A stretch of 64,000 nt of DNA from JAQIBY01 sp963676165 (lineage in GTDB: Bacteria; Bacteroidota; Bacteroidia; Bacteroidales; ML635J-15): NCBI GenBank assembly GCA_963676165.1, contig OY781043.1, positions 2,976,001 to 3,040,000 of the forward strand. Reading direction: 5' to 3'. Below are positions 7,938 through 17,357 of this stretch, in pieces. Each line of letters starts with the position of its first letter. The first letter of the stretch is position 1. A model generated the notes under the pieces. That model was not told where the DNA came from, did no database searches, and saw only the letters and a list, made by a program, of their open reading frames with translations. A program made the position numbers and the translations under genes.

Positions 7938-10160
7938 ATGAAACGCATTATGCTTTTGCTATTGCTAATTACAGCAATGCAATTGACTTTAAAAGCACAA
8001 CGCATTGAAGGAAAAGTTTATGAACTTGTTGAAGGGGAAGAAAAACCTCTCGTTGGTGCCAATCTTCAATGGCTTGATACGCAAAGAGGCACAACCTCTG
8101 ATGCAAATGGTGATTTTGTCATTCATCGCTCAATAGGTCAGACCTACCTACTAGTTAGTTTTGTGGGTTACCAAAACGACACAGTTGACACAAGAGACAA
8201 AACATCATTAAAAATTGAACTAAAAGCAGGACAAGTTCTGAAAGAAGTCTCTATTGCTGAACGTAGCGAATCTACCAGTATAGATAGAATGGCAACCATG
8301 CATGTCGAGAACATCTCCGGACAAGAGTTGCACAAAGCGGCATGTTGTAACCTATCACAAAGCTTTGAGACAAATGCTTCAGTTGACGCTGCCTACAGCG
8401 ATGCGGCAACAGGGGTTAAACAAATCCGTTTGCTCGGATTATCCGGACGTTACATTCAAATGATGACTGAAAACTTCCCTAACTTTTATGGGTTATCCAC
8501 CAACTATGGCTTGGAATATGTTCCTGGTCCATGGATGGAAGCAATTCAAGTTTCTAAAGGGACTGCCGCAGTTGTCAATGGACATGAAGCAATTACAGGG
8601 CAAATTAATATTGAATATAAGAAGCCCAAAAGCTCTGAACCCGTTTATCTAAACTGGTTTGTCAATGATAAAGGTCGGACAGAAATCAATTTTAACTCCC
8701 ATTGGATAATGAATGACAAATGGAGTGGAATGATTTTGTCACATCACGGCTGGAGTTTAATGCAAAACGATCAAAACAATGACATGTTTGCAGATTATCC
8801 CTTAGTCAATCGACAATTGGTTTTTGCACGAATGGATTTTAACAATCACAAGGGTTACACAACTCGCTTTGGAGCGAAATATTATTACGAAACCCGCATT
8901 GGTGGTCAGATGGATTACAATCCAGAGATTAGTGCAGCGGATCAGGAAGCTTATGGAATCAACATTCAAACCGATCGATTTGAAGCATTCTGGAAAAATG
9001 GATATGTCCTACCAAACATGCATCACACCAGCATTGCTATGATCAACAATTTCTCGTATCACAATCATCAGGGATTGTATGGTCAGGACACTTACAATGC
9101 AAATCAGTTGAGTTATTATGGAAATTTGATTTGGCAATCCATTATCGTGAATCATAAGCACACATACCACGCTGGGCTCAATTTTAAATACGACAAATAC
9201 GATGAGAATCTGAATTTGACTCCTTTTGATCGTACAGAAATTGTTCCCGGAGCGTATGCACAGTATTCCATGAAACTCGACAATGGACTAAGTGCTATTG
9301 CTGGCATCCGTGCTGATTATCACAATGAATTTGGGATGTTTTACACACCAAGGTTTCACTTGAAATACAAACCAAGCGGAATTACAATTATCCGTGCATC
9401 TGCAGGAAAAGGATGGAGAACTGCAAATATCTTAGCAGAGAATTCCTTCCTTTTAGCATCGTCAAGAAATTTAATTATTGACAATGACATTCAGCCAGAA
9501 GTTGCATGGAATATTGGTGGAAGTATAACTCAATATTTTATGGTCGGGAAACGTGAGTGGAATCTTACTGCAGAATATTATCGCACTTGGTTTGAGAACC
9601 AGCTTGTAGTTGATATGGACAGTGACATCAGATCCATTCATTTTTCTAATCTCAAAGGGAAATCGTATTCCAACACTTATCAAATTGAGTTAAGCTCTCC
9701 AATTATCAAAGGCTTAGACATGCGCACAGCCTTTCGCTACAACGATGTAAAACAAACCATCAATGGGAAATTAATGGAAGTTCCGCTGACAACACGCTCC
9801 AAAGGCTTTGTCACTTTATCGTACAAAACCCCATTAGGAAAATGGCAATTTGATGGTACTGCACAACTGAATGGAGGAGGAAGAATTCCTTCAACAGCTG
9901 CGAATCCTGAATTATTGCAAAGAGCAGATCATTTTGATCCGTACCCCATTTTCAATGCACAAGCAACAAAATATTTCAAAACATGGAGTATTTATTTGGG
10001 CGTTGAAAACATCATGGATTTCAAACAAGAAAATCCGATTATCGATGCAGGAAACCCATATGGTGAATATTTTGATGCAGCCATGATATGGGGTCCACTT
10101 GAAGGTCGAAAAATCTACTTTGGAATCCGTTGGAAATTAAAGAATCTAAACAAAAAATAA
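7938..10160 (+). CDS. TonB-dependent receptor, probable metal/metallophore importer
   Basis: 740 residues: signal peptide 1-20 (ending LKAQ), a carboxypeptidase-D-regulatory-like domain 22-95 (IEGKVYE...VGYQND), a plug of about 110-225, and a 22-strand barrel to the end. The plug carries AACCNLSQSFETN and VKQIRLLGLSGRYIQM. I associate that variant with Bacteroidota receptors encoded beside heavy-metal (HMA) proteins. The downstream HMA gene follows after 9 bases, so the two are co-transcribed, probably with the HYC_CC_PP gene 66 bases upstream. The ligand is inferred to be a metal ion or chelate; which metal cannot be read from sequence. Confidence 0.88.
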   Translation: MKRIMLLLLLITAMQLTLKAQRIEGKVYELVEGEEKPLVGANLQWLDTQRGTTSDANGDFVIHRSIGQTYLLVSFVGYQNDTVDTRDKTSLKIELKAGQVLKEVSIAERSESTSIDRMATMHVENISGQELHKAACCNLSQSFETNASVDAAYSDAATGVKQIRLLGLSGRYIQMMTENFPNFYGLSTNYGLEYVPGPWMEAIQVSKGTAAVVNGHEAITGQINIEYKKPKSSEPVYLNWFVNDKGRTEINFNSHWIMNDKWSGMILSHHGWSLMQNDQNNDMFADYPLVNRQLVFARMDFNNHKGYTTRFGAKYYYETRIGGQMDYNPEISAADQEAYGINIQTDRFEAFWKNGYVLPNMHHTSIAMINNFSYHNHQGLYGQDTYNANQLSYYGNLIWQSIIVNHKHTYHAGLNFKYDKYDENLNLTPFDRTEIVPGAYAQYSMKLDNGLSAIAGIRADYHNEFGMFYTPRFHLKYKPSGITIIRASAGKGWRTANILAENSFLLASSRNLIIDNDIQPEVAWNIGGSITQYFMVGKREWNLTAEYYRTWFENQLVVDMDSDIRSIHFSNLKGKSYSNTYQIELSSPIIKGLDMRTAFRYNDVKQTINGKLMEVPLTTRSKGFVTLSYKTPLGKWQFDGTAQLNGGGRIPSTAANPELLQRADHFDPYPIFNAQATKYFKTWSIYLGVENIMDFKQENPIIDAGNPYGEYFDAAMIWGPLEGRKIYFGIRWKLKNLNKK

Positions 10161-10169
10161 ATCTTAAAA

Positions 10170-10583
10170 ATGAAAATTATGAAACATGTAATGATGATGA
10201 GTTTGAGCATACTCTTTTTAATGATTGGCATCAATCATGTCAATGCTCAGGACAGCAATGAGAATGACAAATACAGTCACACTGTATTAAAAGTAAAAAT
10301 GGATTGTAACAACTGTGCAGAAGCAGTTAAAACTCAACTCGCCTACACAAAAGGTGTGAAAGAGGTAAAAGCTGATCACGTAAAAGATCTTGTGAGTGTT
10401 AAATACGTCACAAAAAAATGCAGTGAACAGGATTTAATTGCTTCTCTTGCTAAAATTAAGTACGAAGCAAGTGCTTATAAGGCACAAGCGAATAGTAGTG
10501 CAAAGAAGACTCCTTGTTGCAAGCAATCAAAAAAGGCATGTGGCGGAAGTCAGACTCCTTGTTCGAGTAAAAAAGATGAATAA
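10170..10583 (+). CDS. Periplasmic heavy-metal-associated (HMA) domain protein
   Basis: 137 residues. Signal peptide 1-26 (ending HVNAQ), then one HMA ferredoxin-like domain at 37-103 with metal site MDCNNC (Cys46, Cys49). The C-terminal 30 residues form a Lys/Cys-rich tail with six cysteines (a CC pair, then KACGG and TPCSS). HMA domains carry Cu+, Zn2+ or Cd2+. Here the protein is secreted, so it is a likely periplasmic carrier for the receptor encoded immediately upstream. A strong hairpin closes the unit right after the stop. The tail may be a second soft-metal site. Confidence 0.85.
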   Translation: MKIMKHVMMMSLSILFLMIGINHVNAQDSNENDKYSHTVLKVKMDCNNCAEAVKTQLAYTKGVKEVKADHVKDLVSVKYVTKKCSEQDLIASLAKIKYEASAYKAQANSSAKKTPCCKQSKKACGGSQTPCSSKKDE

Positions 10584-10597
10584 TTAAATCAAGCTTT

Positions 10598-10630
10598 TGC
10601 AGCCTCTACAATAGTGTGGAGGCTGCATTT
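10598..10630 (+). terminator. Terminator hairpin after HMA gene
   Basis: 13-bp stem (10598-10610 with 10615-10627; one T-G pair) with loop ATAG, followed by a short T run. Placed 15 bases after the HMA stop. Confidence 0.75.
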
Positions 10631-10644
10631 TACACCTTCAACTT

Positions 10645-11277
10645 ATGAAACACATCACTTTAATTTTTATTACAATGATTTCAGTACTTTCTCTATCAGC
10701 ACAAGAGGCTAAAATCATCCAATTACCAGATGCAAACAAAACAGGTGGTATGCCACTAATGGAGGCGTTAAACAATCGATCCTCGCAACGTGAATTTTCA
10801 GAAAAACCGCTTTCGTTACAACAACTTTCTGATCTTTTGTGGGCAACATGGGGAATCAATCGTGAAAACGGAAAACACACAGCTCCATCCTCTCGAAACA
10901 AACAAGAAATGGATGTTTACATAAGTACTAAGGATGGACTTTTCTTGTATTTACCAGAAAAACATCAACTGCAAGAAATTCTGGACAAGGATATTCGCAA
11001 AATTACAGGGGAGCAAGATTTTGTTGAAAAAGCAGCTGTCAATCTAATTTTTGTTGCCGATTACAAAAGAATTCAATCCACATCGGAGAAATACAAAAAC
11101 ACCTCTGGAGTAAACACTGGTTTTATGGCTCAAAACGTGTACTTATTTTGTGCATCTGAAAATCTTGCCTGTGTTGTTAGAGGGTGGTTTGATCACGACA
11201 AGCTACACAAAGCCATGGGTTTAGCGAAAAATCAAGAGATTATTCTTTGCCAAACAGTTGGTTATAAAGCGGAATAA
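10645..11277 (+). CDS. Secreted nitroreductase-family (SagB/ThcOx-like) protein
   Basis: 210 residues. Signal peptide 1-19 (LSLSAQ), then a nitroreductase fold. RSSQREF is the FMN-phosphate-binding arginine/serine motif, LSDLLWATWGINR is the classic second helix, TAPSSRNKQ follows, and GFMAQNVYLFCASENLACVV is the dimer helix. These flavin enzymes usually act on nitro- or quinone-type substrates in the cytoplasm; a predicted export signal is seen in a Bacteroidota subgroup. It lies between the HMA gene and the CDF exporter on the same strand, but a terminator separates it from the former. The role in metal stress is speculative. Confidence 0.85.
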   Translation: MKHITLIFITMISVLSLSAQEAKIIQLPDANKTGGMPLMEALNNRSSQREFSEKPLSLQQLSDLLWATWGINRENGKHTAPSSRNKQEMDVYISTKDGLFLYLPEKHQLQEILDKDIRKITGEQDFVEKAAVNLIFVADYKRIQSTSEKYKNTSGVNTGFMAQNVYLFCASENLACVVRGWFDHDKLHKAMGLAKNQEIILCQTVGYKAE

Positions 11278-11310
11278 AACAATCCGAGAAAGCATTTGTT
11301 ATTAAGCATT

Positions 11311-12222
11311 ATGCACCAACATTCACATCATCATCACCATCATGAAAATCAGGGACAAAAAAGTTTGCTGATTTCCACACTGCTGAATTTCTTTATTACA
11401 GCAGTACAGATTGTTGGTGGACTATTATCAAATAGCTTATCACTTTTATCCGATGCGCTTCACAATCTGGGAGATACGCTTGCTATTTTTATTGCATACC
11501 TCGCAAACAGATTTAGTAAAAAAGACGCAAATACAAAGAAAACATTTGGGTACAAACGTATTGAAATACTTGCAGCACTTTTTAATTCTGCGAGCCTGAT
11601 TATTATATCAGTTTTTCTATTTGTGGAAGCAGGCAAACGTTTTGCAAACCCTCAAGAAATTAAAGGAAATTTGATGCTGATTGTTGCAATTTCAGGTTTG
11701 ATTGCAAATTTCATATCAGTCGTTTTATTAAACCGCCACAAGAGAAAAAATCTGAATATTAAAGCCGCTTACCTGCATTTACTTGGTGACACGTTATCTT
11801 CAATTGCCGTCATTTTAGGAGGTATCGCAATAATTCTTTGGGATATTTATTGGATAGATCCTGTGATTACGATTGGAATTGGCTTGTATTTAATTATTCA
11901 CACCATTGGAATACTTAAACACAGCATCAATATTTTAATGCAATCCACTCCTGTGCATATTAATATTGAAACACTGGCTAAATTTGTCGAAAACAGTCAT
12001 GAAGACATCAGAGACGTGCATCATATCCATCTTTGGACATTGGACGATCAAACTGTATTTATGGAATGTCACATCCGTTTACGTTCAAACCTGGAAGTAT
12101 CCAAAACGGAAACAATAAGCCGCATGCTTGAATTGTCTTTAAAAGAAAAATTTGACATCTCACATATTACCATTCAGTACGAATTCAATAGTGAGCATCC
12201 AAATACTCGAATCCATAAATAA
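11311..12222 (+). CDS. Cation diffusion facilitator (CzcD/ZitB-like) metal exporter
   Basis: 303 residues from the ATG at 11311; an in-frame TTG at 11296 is less likely. The first 11 residues hold eight histidines, a zinc-type binding leader. Six membrane helices follow. Helix 2 carries the transport site in LLSDALHNLGDT, and helix 5 carries HLLGDTLSS, giving the two HxxxD sites expected for Zn2+/Cd2+/Co2+ exporters of this subfamily. The C-terminal cytoplasmic domain (about 210-300) has HHIHLWTLDD. It exports divalent metal against the proton gradient. It starts 33 bases after the nitroreductase stop, so co-transcription is likely. Confidence 0.93.
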   Translation: MHQHSHHHHHHENQGQKSLLISTLLNFFITAVQIVGGLLSNSLSLLSDALHNLGDTLAIFIAYLANRFSKKDANTKKTFGYKRIEILAALFNSASLIIISVFLFVEAGKRFANPQEIKGNLMLIVAISGLIANFISVVLLNRHKRKNLNIKAAYLHLLGDTLSSIAVILGGIAIILWDIYWIDPVITIGIGLYLIIHTIGILKHSINILMQSTPVHINIETLAKFVENSHEDIRDVHHIHLWTLDDQTVFMECHIRLRSNLEVSKTETISRMLELSLKEKFDISHITIQYEFNSEHPNTRIHK

Positions 12223-12243
12223 ATTTCATCAAATCAAAAGGAT

Positions 12244-12269
12244 AAAAAAAGGAGAGTTAAAAACTCTCC
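12244..12269 (-). terminator. Rho-independent terminator for the minus-strand gene
   Basis: 8-bp GC-containing stem (12251-12258 with 12262-12269) with a 3-base loop. On the minus strand it is followed by a run of seven T (12250-12244). It ends the gene that stops at 12291. Confidence 0.85.
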
Positions 12270-12290
12270 CCAATAATACAACTACAACAC

Positions 12291-14156
12291 TTAAAAAACC
12301 AATATCTTTTCATTCACGCTATCTCCATTTTGCATAAGTGTTACAATATACATCCCTGACTTAAGACTCATAGGAAATCTGAAACTGTGATTAAATTCAT
12401 CAACATAATGTGTGTTATGATAAACTGGACGAGCAATTCCATTACTAACAACCACTTCAACATCACCAGAAAACCCATTAATTTCCAAATTCAAAACTGA
12501 ACCATCGTAATACACATTCTCAATGGCAGACTCTTCGTCTTTAGAGGAACAATTTGCCACAACTGCCTGAAAAACTTCTTTGCTTCCATCGAAATCAACC
12601 TGTGTTAGACGGTAATAATTAAATTTCTGAGTAAGAGTAAGCGCATAATCCATGTAGTGATATGAATTACCAGCACCAGAAATATGATCAACTTCTTTCC
12701 ATTCTTTTCCATCATTGGATGCATGAAGCAAGAAATAGTCGTTATTTATTTCCGTAGCAGTAGTCCAGAATACACGATGCATATTTTCCTCACAGTCCAC
12801 ACCAAAATTCACAAGCTCAACAGGAAGCAATTCTCCAAGGTCACCTCCAAAAGTAAGATAATGCAAAGCTCCATCATCTAGTTCTCCTTCACCATTAACA
12901 TTCGGTAGTGATGTCAATGACTGACGACCTGCCAATCCGGCATTTGTATTCAGAATAATCTGAGGAAGATCATTTGGATAAATCTGATAAAATTTAATTG
13001 TTCCGGCTCCTGCACCGCCACCATTTCCATGTCGATCAGTATCAATAACATTGCCTCCGTTACCTCCATTTGCAGAAACTTGCAATGAAGCTGACAAATT
13101 AAAGTTTATTTCTTCAGTACTGATCAAAACTGATCCACCAGCACCACCACCTCCTGCACCATCATTACCATTGTTATAAGTATCTTCACCATTTTCACCA
13201 TTGGCAGAAATGCTACAATCAGACTCTATATATATTTCATTTGCTTTTATAAAGATTAATCCACCTCCAGTTCCACCAGCAGTACCGGAATTATTATTTT
13301 GCTGACCACCGCCACCACCGCCACCAAAAAAGGCGCGATTTTCATCATTAATAAGAAAAGATGACAAGTTTAATCCGGGGACACCACCAGTTTTATCAGC
13401 ACAATTCCAACCGGCACCTCCAAAACCACCAGCAGTAAAATTACTTCCACCAGCACCACCGCCATTATGAGGATTTCCACCACCTGCTCCATTGGCTACT
13501 TTACCTTTACCATAGTGCATTTGTGAACTATTGACTTTGTAAATACTTTCTCCTTTACCACCATAGTTAGAATTCCCTGTACGATAAGTCCCAACATCAC
13601 AATTACTTCCAGAGTTATCGCTTTCAGAACCTCCACGAAAACCAATCCCATCTGCAACAATATCATCCCTTAAAGTGAATAACCCAGGTACGTTGAAGGC
13701 TATGACACCCCCTGTATTACCATCCCATGCTTTTCCTGTAATATCATCAGTAGTTACAAAATCTGGAAATTCAGGAAATGTAATCACTTGAACAGAACTA
13801 TTGGCAGCAGTAGAAAACGATTCATCCAGAAAATCTGACATCACAATCACCATATTGGCTCCATTCTTTGAGATATTAGAAATTTTGGCAAACTCGATAA
13901 CCCCCGCATTTTTAATACTTGATACATTACCAAAAGCCGCATTATTACCAGTATTTCCTCCCAGAACATTGTCTTGCACCTGATAGATCATTACAATATC
14001 TCCAGCCTCAAAACGATCATAAGTCTCATCCAAATGACTGCAATTCAAGGTAGTTCCCGCAATTAAATTTACTTTCGCATATCCATTCACTTGCAATTGT
14101 CCAAATAAGGACATTGAAAACATTGTAAGCACGATAAAAACAAGACCACTTCTCAT
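12291..14156 (-). CDS. Large glycine-rich secreted protein with T9SS C-terminal domain
   Basis: 621 residues. Signal peptide 1-19 (ending LFGQ). Residues about 190-400 are strikingly Gly/Asn-rich, with patches such as GGGGGGGQQNNNSGTAGG and DGAGGGGAGGSV between short beta strands (IFIKANEIYIESDCSI). The overall pattern suggests a parallel beta-helix with glycine turns. From about 440 comes a segment with one cysteine each side (VDCEENMH, VANCSSK), common before sorting domains in Bacteroidota. The last 75 residues (LEINGFSGDVEVVVSN ... GMYIVTLMQNG ... KILVF) are a type A T9SS sorting domain. Predicted cell-surface or secreted; function unknown, perhaps adhesion or matrix. Confidence 0.8.
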   Translation of the reverse strand: MRSGLVFIVLTMFSMSLFGQLQVNGYAKVNLIAGTTLNCSHLDETYDRFEAGDIVMIYQVQDNVLGGNTGNNAAFGNVSSIKNAGVIEFAKISNISKNGANMVIVMSDFLDESFSTAANSSVQVITFPEFPDFVTTDDITGKAWDGNTGGVIAFNVPGLFTLRDDIVADGIGFRGGSESDNSGSNCDVGTYRTGNSNYGGKGESIYKVNSSQMHYGKGKVANGAGGGNPHNGGGAGGSNFTAGGFGGAGWNCADKTGGVPGLNLSSFLINDENRAFFGGGGGGGQQNNNSGTAGGTGGGLIFIKANEIYIESDCSISANGENGEDTYNNGNDGAGGGGAGGSVLISTEEINFNLSASLQVSANGGNGGNVIDTDRHGNGGGAGAGTIKFYQIYPNDLPQIILNTNAGLAGRQSLTSLPNVNGEGELDDGALHYLTFGGDLGELLPVELVNFGVDCEENMHRVFWTTATEINNDYFLLHASNDGKEWKEVDHISGAGNSYHYMDYALTLTQKFNYYRLTQVDFDGSKEVFQAVVANCSSKDEESAIENVYYDGSVLNLEINGFSGDVEVVVSNGIARPVYHNTHYVDEFNHSFRFPMSLKSGMYIVTLMQNGDSVNEKILVF

Positions 14157-14268
14157 ATCTCTCTACTTCTTTTATTAAAAGTCAAACAAATTAACCGAGT
14201 TTATTTCAGCTAATCGAAATTCTTTGACTAACTTTAGAATCTCATTCATGAACTAAAGAAATTAACAG

Positions 14269-15837
14269 ATGAAAAAAAACACATTCATTGCAGTAATTTC
14301 ACTGCTTGTTTTCTCGGTGTCATCATTTGGGCAAACCGAATCGTATTGGGTCTTCCTCAAAGACAAAACCATTGAAAATTATCAAATTGAAAATGACTTC
14401 TCACAGAAAGCAATAGAGCGCAGAGAGCAACAAAATATTCCGTTTGACGCAAGCGATTATCCTGTCAATTCTGACTATCTGAAACAAATTGAAGAAAATG
14501 TAACAGATTTAACAGGAAACAGTCGTTGGTTTAATGCAGCTTATATCAAAGCCACAGAGGAACAAATTGAGCAGTTGGAACAGTTTGAATTTATCACAAA
14601 AATTTCGAAAGCGGTTGTCTGGAATGAATCTCCGTATTGTGATGAAAAAGCGTTAAGTGATGTCACTTACAATGATCAACTGCGCATTTCTCAATTGCGC
14701 ATGTTTTATCCGGAATATTTCGAAAGTAAAGAAATCACGGGTAAAGGAGTCAGGGTTGCAGTCCTTGATGGTGGCTTCCCCGGTGTTGATACTCATCCTG
14801 CCTTTGATCATTTACGAGAAAACAACCAAATCATTGACACTTATGATTTTGTGAAAGATGATGTATTCGCATATCGAGGTAACCAACACGGCACAATGGT
14901 ATTAAGCTGTATTGCTGGCAAATACAAAGACAATGAAATTATGGGACTAGCTCAAGATGCTGAGTTTCTCCTCGCTCGAACCGAGAAGTCTTTTGAGCCA
15001 TTTAAAGAAGAAATTTTCTGGATGGAAGCTATGGAATGGGCAGATCAAAAAGGTGCTGATGTTATCAATTCATCATTAGGATACACTTTCCATAGATATT
15101 TTCAGGAAAACATGGATGGAAAAACCAGCTTAATTACAAAAGCTGCAAACAAAGCTGCTGAAAAAGGAATTCTTGTTGTAAATGCCGCAGGAAATGAAGG
15201 AGATGGAGATTGGCATTACATAGGAGCACCTGCAGATGCAGATTCTATTCTAAGCATAGGTGGCGTTAAACCAGATACTCATTTACATATTAACTTTTCG
15301 TCGTATGGACCTACTGCAGATGGCAGATTAAAGCCAAATGTTTCTGCGGCTGGCAAAGCGTTAGTCGCAGACAAAAACGGTTTCTACCAAGTTGCATATG
15401 GAACTTCATTTGCATCCCCGCTCACTGCAGGTTTTGCTGCATGCGTCAAACAAGCTTTTCCAGAATTATCGGTCATGGAACTCAAAGCAAAGATTGAAAG
15501 CTCCGGAAGCCTTTATCCATATTTTGATTATGCACATGGATATGGAATTCCTGATGCAGGAAAGCTTTTCGGAGAGAAATCCGACAAACTTAGTGTAGAA
15601 ATCATAGAAGAAAAAAGTGATATCATTATTCATATTCCAGATGAGGTTTTTACGAATTCGGGAATTCACAATAACAACATTCTCTTCTATCATATCCAAA
15701 ATGCAAACGGGCAATTGGATTCATATAAGGTACTTGAAATATTGCAACAGGATGTAGCCAGACTTTCGAAAGCAGCGCTTAAAGGAAAAAAACTTATGGT
15801 TCATTTTAATGGTTATACGACCAGTTCTAATTTTTAA
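14269..15837 (+). CDS. Secreted subtilisin-like (S8) serine protease
   Basis: 522 residues: signal peptide 1-21 (SSFGQ), a propeptide region of about 25-130 (WVFLKDK ... FNAAYIKATEEQIEQLEQ, an inhibitor-I9-like segment), then a subtilase domain with Asp167 (AVLDGG), His207 (QHGTMV) and Ser380 (GTSFASP). The oxyanion-hole Asn is in NAAGNEGD. All catalytic residues are present, so it should be active. The C-terminal 90 residues do not look like a T9SS sorting domain, so it may stay periplasmic or reach the surface another way. A second subtilase lies at 63089. Confidence 0.93.
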   Translation: MKKNTFIAVISLLVFSVSSFGQTESYWVFLKDKTIENYQIENDFSQKAIERREQQNIPFDASDYPVNSDYLKQIEENVTDLTGNSRWFNAAYIKATEEQIEQLEQFEFITKISKAVVWNESPYCDEKALSDVTYNDQLRISQLRMFYPEYFESKEITGKGVRVAVLDGGFPGVDTHPAFDHLRENNQIIDTYDFVKDDVFAYRGNQHGTMVLSCIAGKYKDNEIMGLAQDAEFLLARTEKSFEPFKEEIFWMEAMEWADQKGADVINSSLGYTFHRYFQENMDGKTSLITKAANKAAEKGILVVNAAGNEGDGDWHYIGAPADADSILSIGGVKPDTHLHINFSSYGPTADGRLKPNVSAAGKALVADKNGFYQVAYGTSFASPLTAGFAACVKQAFPELSVMELKAKIESSGSLYPYFDYAHGYGIPDAGKLFGEKSDKLSVEIIEEKSDIIIHIPDEVFTNSGIHNNNILFYHIQNANGQLDSYKVLEILQQDVARLSKAALKGKKLMVHFNGYTTSSNF

Positions 15838-15870
15838 TTATTTTAGCATTCACTTGAAAAATCGAAAACA

Positions 15871-16575
15871 ATGAAAAAAATATTAGTTGCATTCATCATT
15901 AGCTTTTTAGCAATCCCCACATTTGCTCAAACAATTTTATTGCAAGATACTGAACCAGACAAAGTTTTTAAGGAAACAAACTGGGGACCTAACCGTCAAC
16001 ATTTTGGCTACTGGTTTATCGATTATGGGATGGCAATTCCTACTGAAAGCAAATATGACATTCAAGTTGCATCTTCTGGGCAATGGAATTTCGGTTACGC
16101 ATACAAAATTAAAATGTTTAAGCTGATGGATTTTGGACTTGAATTTTCATACAATAATGTATTTATGAATTTAAATGAAAACACAAGAGAAAGTTTTGAC
16201 ACAACTCGAAATTGGGATAAAATCCGCAGTTTTCAAAATGGGATTCAAACAAATGCCATTCTGCGATTTTACTTAAACCCAAAACGCGGTAACTATTTCG
16301 GACCTTATATTGATCTGGGATTCTTTGCAAACTACAATTGGGGTTCAGGATGGTATAAAGAGTATAAAGATGATGAGCTCAACATTTTGCAAACAGAATA
16401 TAAAAATGGGGATTTCAATCAAATTGCTTACGGTCCTAGCTTCTCATTCGGACGTAACCAATTGGCAGCTTTTGCTCAATACAATATGAACTCCATTTTG
16501 GATAACAAGGTTAACTTAAATCCAATGCCAAATTTAATTTTTGGTGTAAAAATGAATCTGTATTCTCAAAATTAA
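15871..16575 (+). CDS. Secreted outer-membrane beta-barrel-like protein
   Basis: 234 residues with a signal peptide (MKKILVAFIISFLAIPTFAQ). The rest is a succession of amphipathic strands rich in Tyr, Phe, Asn and Gly (FGYWFIDYGMAIP, LEFSYNNVFMNL, YFGPYIDLGFFANYNWG, PNLIFGVKMNLY). Strand content and the C-terminal aromatic strand fit a porin-like or OmpA-type barrel without a peptidoglycan domain. I do not recognise the family. It follows the protease by 33 bases on the same strand. Its stop overlaps the stop of rsmE on the other strand by 4 bases. Confidence 0.7.
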   Translation: MKKILVAFIISFLAIPTFAQTILLQDTEPDKVFKETNWGPNRQHFGYWFIDYGMAIPTESKYDIQVASSGQWNFGYAYKIKMFKLMDFGLEFSYNNVFMNLNENTRESFDTTRNWDKIRSFQNGIQTNAILRFYLNPKRGNYFGPYIDLGFFANYNWGSGWYKEYKDDELNILQTEYKNGDFNQIAYGPSFSFGRNQLAAFAQYNMNSILDNKVNLNPMPNLIFGVKMNLYSQN

Positions 16576-17279
16576 CGAGATAATTTAGCATCCTGAGCAA
16601 TCTGACATACAACAATACCTGCAGTTTCTGTACGTAAACGATGCAATCCAATGGCTACAGGCTTGTAACCTGACTGAATAGCCAATTGCAATTCGTCTGG
16701 GGAGAAGTCTCCTTCTGGTCCTATTAACACCGTACTATTTTCATTCGGATTCATATGATTAACGAGCTGCTCATCAGGCAAGTCTTCACAATATGCAATG
16801 TATTTCTGTTGACAGTCTTGCTGAATAAATTCGCTTAGTTTCATCATTGGAGCCAGCTCTGGTTTATATAAATGCTGAGATTGCTTGAGTGCAGCAATAA
16901 TAATTTTTTCCAAGCGCTCAGGTTTTATCATTTTACGCTCTGAATTGTCGCACAAGATTGGTGTAATCTTAGCAACTCCTATTTCTGTCGCTTTCTCCAA
17001 AAACCACTCAAACCGATTTATATTTTTCGTAGGAGCAATTCCAACGTGCAAGTAGGATTCTACCTCACTTCTCTCCTCAACACATTCACCTACATTTACC
17101 TCTACATTCTTTTTCCCAATCGCGCTAATAATAGCATCATAGCGCCTCCCCTTTCCATCCAATAATTGGATATTATCACCAGCCTGCATACGCATCACTT
17201 TGGCAATATGATGAGACTCAACTTGGTCAAGTGTAATTAAGGTTTTGGCTTTTGCCTCGGAAGAAAAATAGACTTGCAT
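16572..17279 (-). CDS. rsmE: 16S rRNA (uracil-1498-N3)-methyltransferase RsmE
   Basis: 235 residues, full length for the family. An N-terminal PUA-like domain (HHIAKVMRMQAGDNIQLLDGKG, about 24-46) precedes a SPOUT methyltransferase with the trefoil-knot motifs: FEWFLEKATEIGV (about 90-102), VLIGPEGDFSPDE (about 180-192) and ALGLHRLRTETA-like IGLHRLRTETAG (about 210-221). It methylates N3 of U1498 in 16S rRNA in the assembled 30S subunit. Cytoplasmic. A -7-like box lies about 63 bases upstream on the same strand. Confidence 0.95.
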   Translation of the reverse strand: MQVYFSSEAKAKTLITLDQVESHHIAKVMRMQAGDNIQLLDGKGRRYDAIISAIGKKNVEVNVGECVEERSEVESYLHVGIAPTKNINRFEWFLEKATEIGVAKITPILCDNSERKMIKPERLEKIIIAALKQSQHLYKPELAPMMKLSEFIQQDCQQKYIAYCEDLPDEQLVNHMNPNENSTVLIGPEGDFSPDELQLAIQSGYKPVAIGLHRLRTETAGIVVCQIAQDAKLSR

Positions 17280-17341
17280 AAACTTATTGTTATTTTTATC
17301 TGGTCTAAATAATATTTCATCAGGAGAATTCGTTCATCCAT

Positions 17342-17349
17342 CAAAGATA
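17342..17349 (-). promoter_or_regulatory. Candidate -7 box for rsmE (TATCTTTG on minus strand)
   Basis: Exact TAnnTTTG match in the 124-base divergent gap upstream of rsmE. No TTTG was found at the expected spacing, so confidence is low. Confidence 0.35.
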
Positions 17350-17357
17350 TTTTTAAA

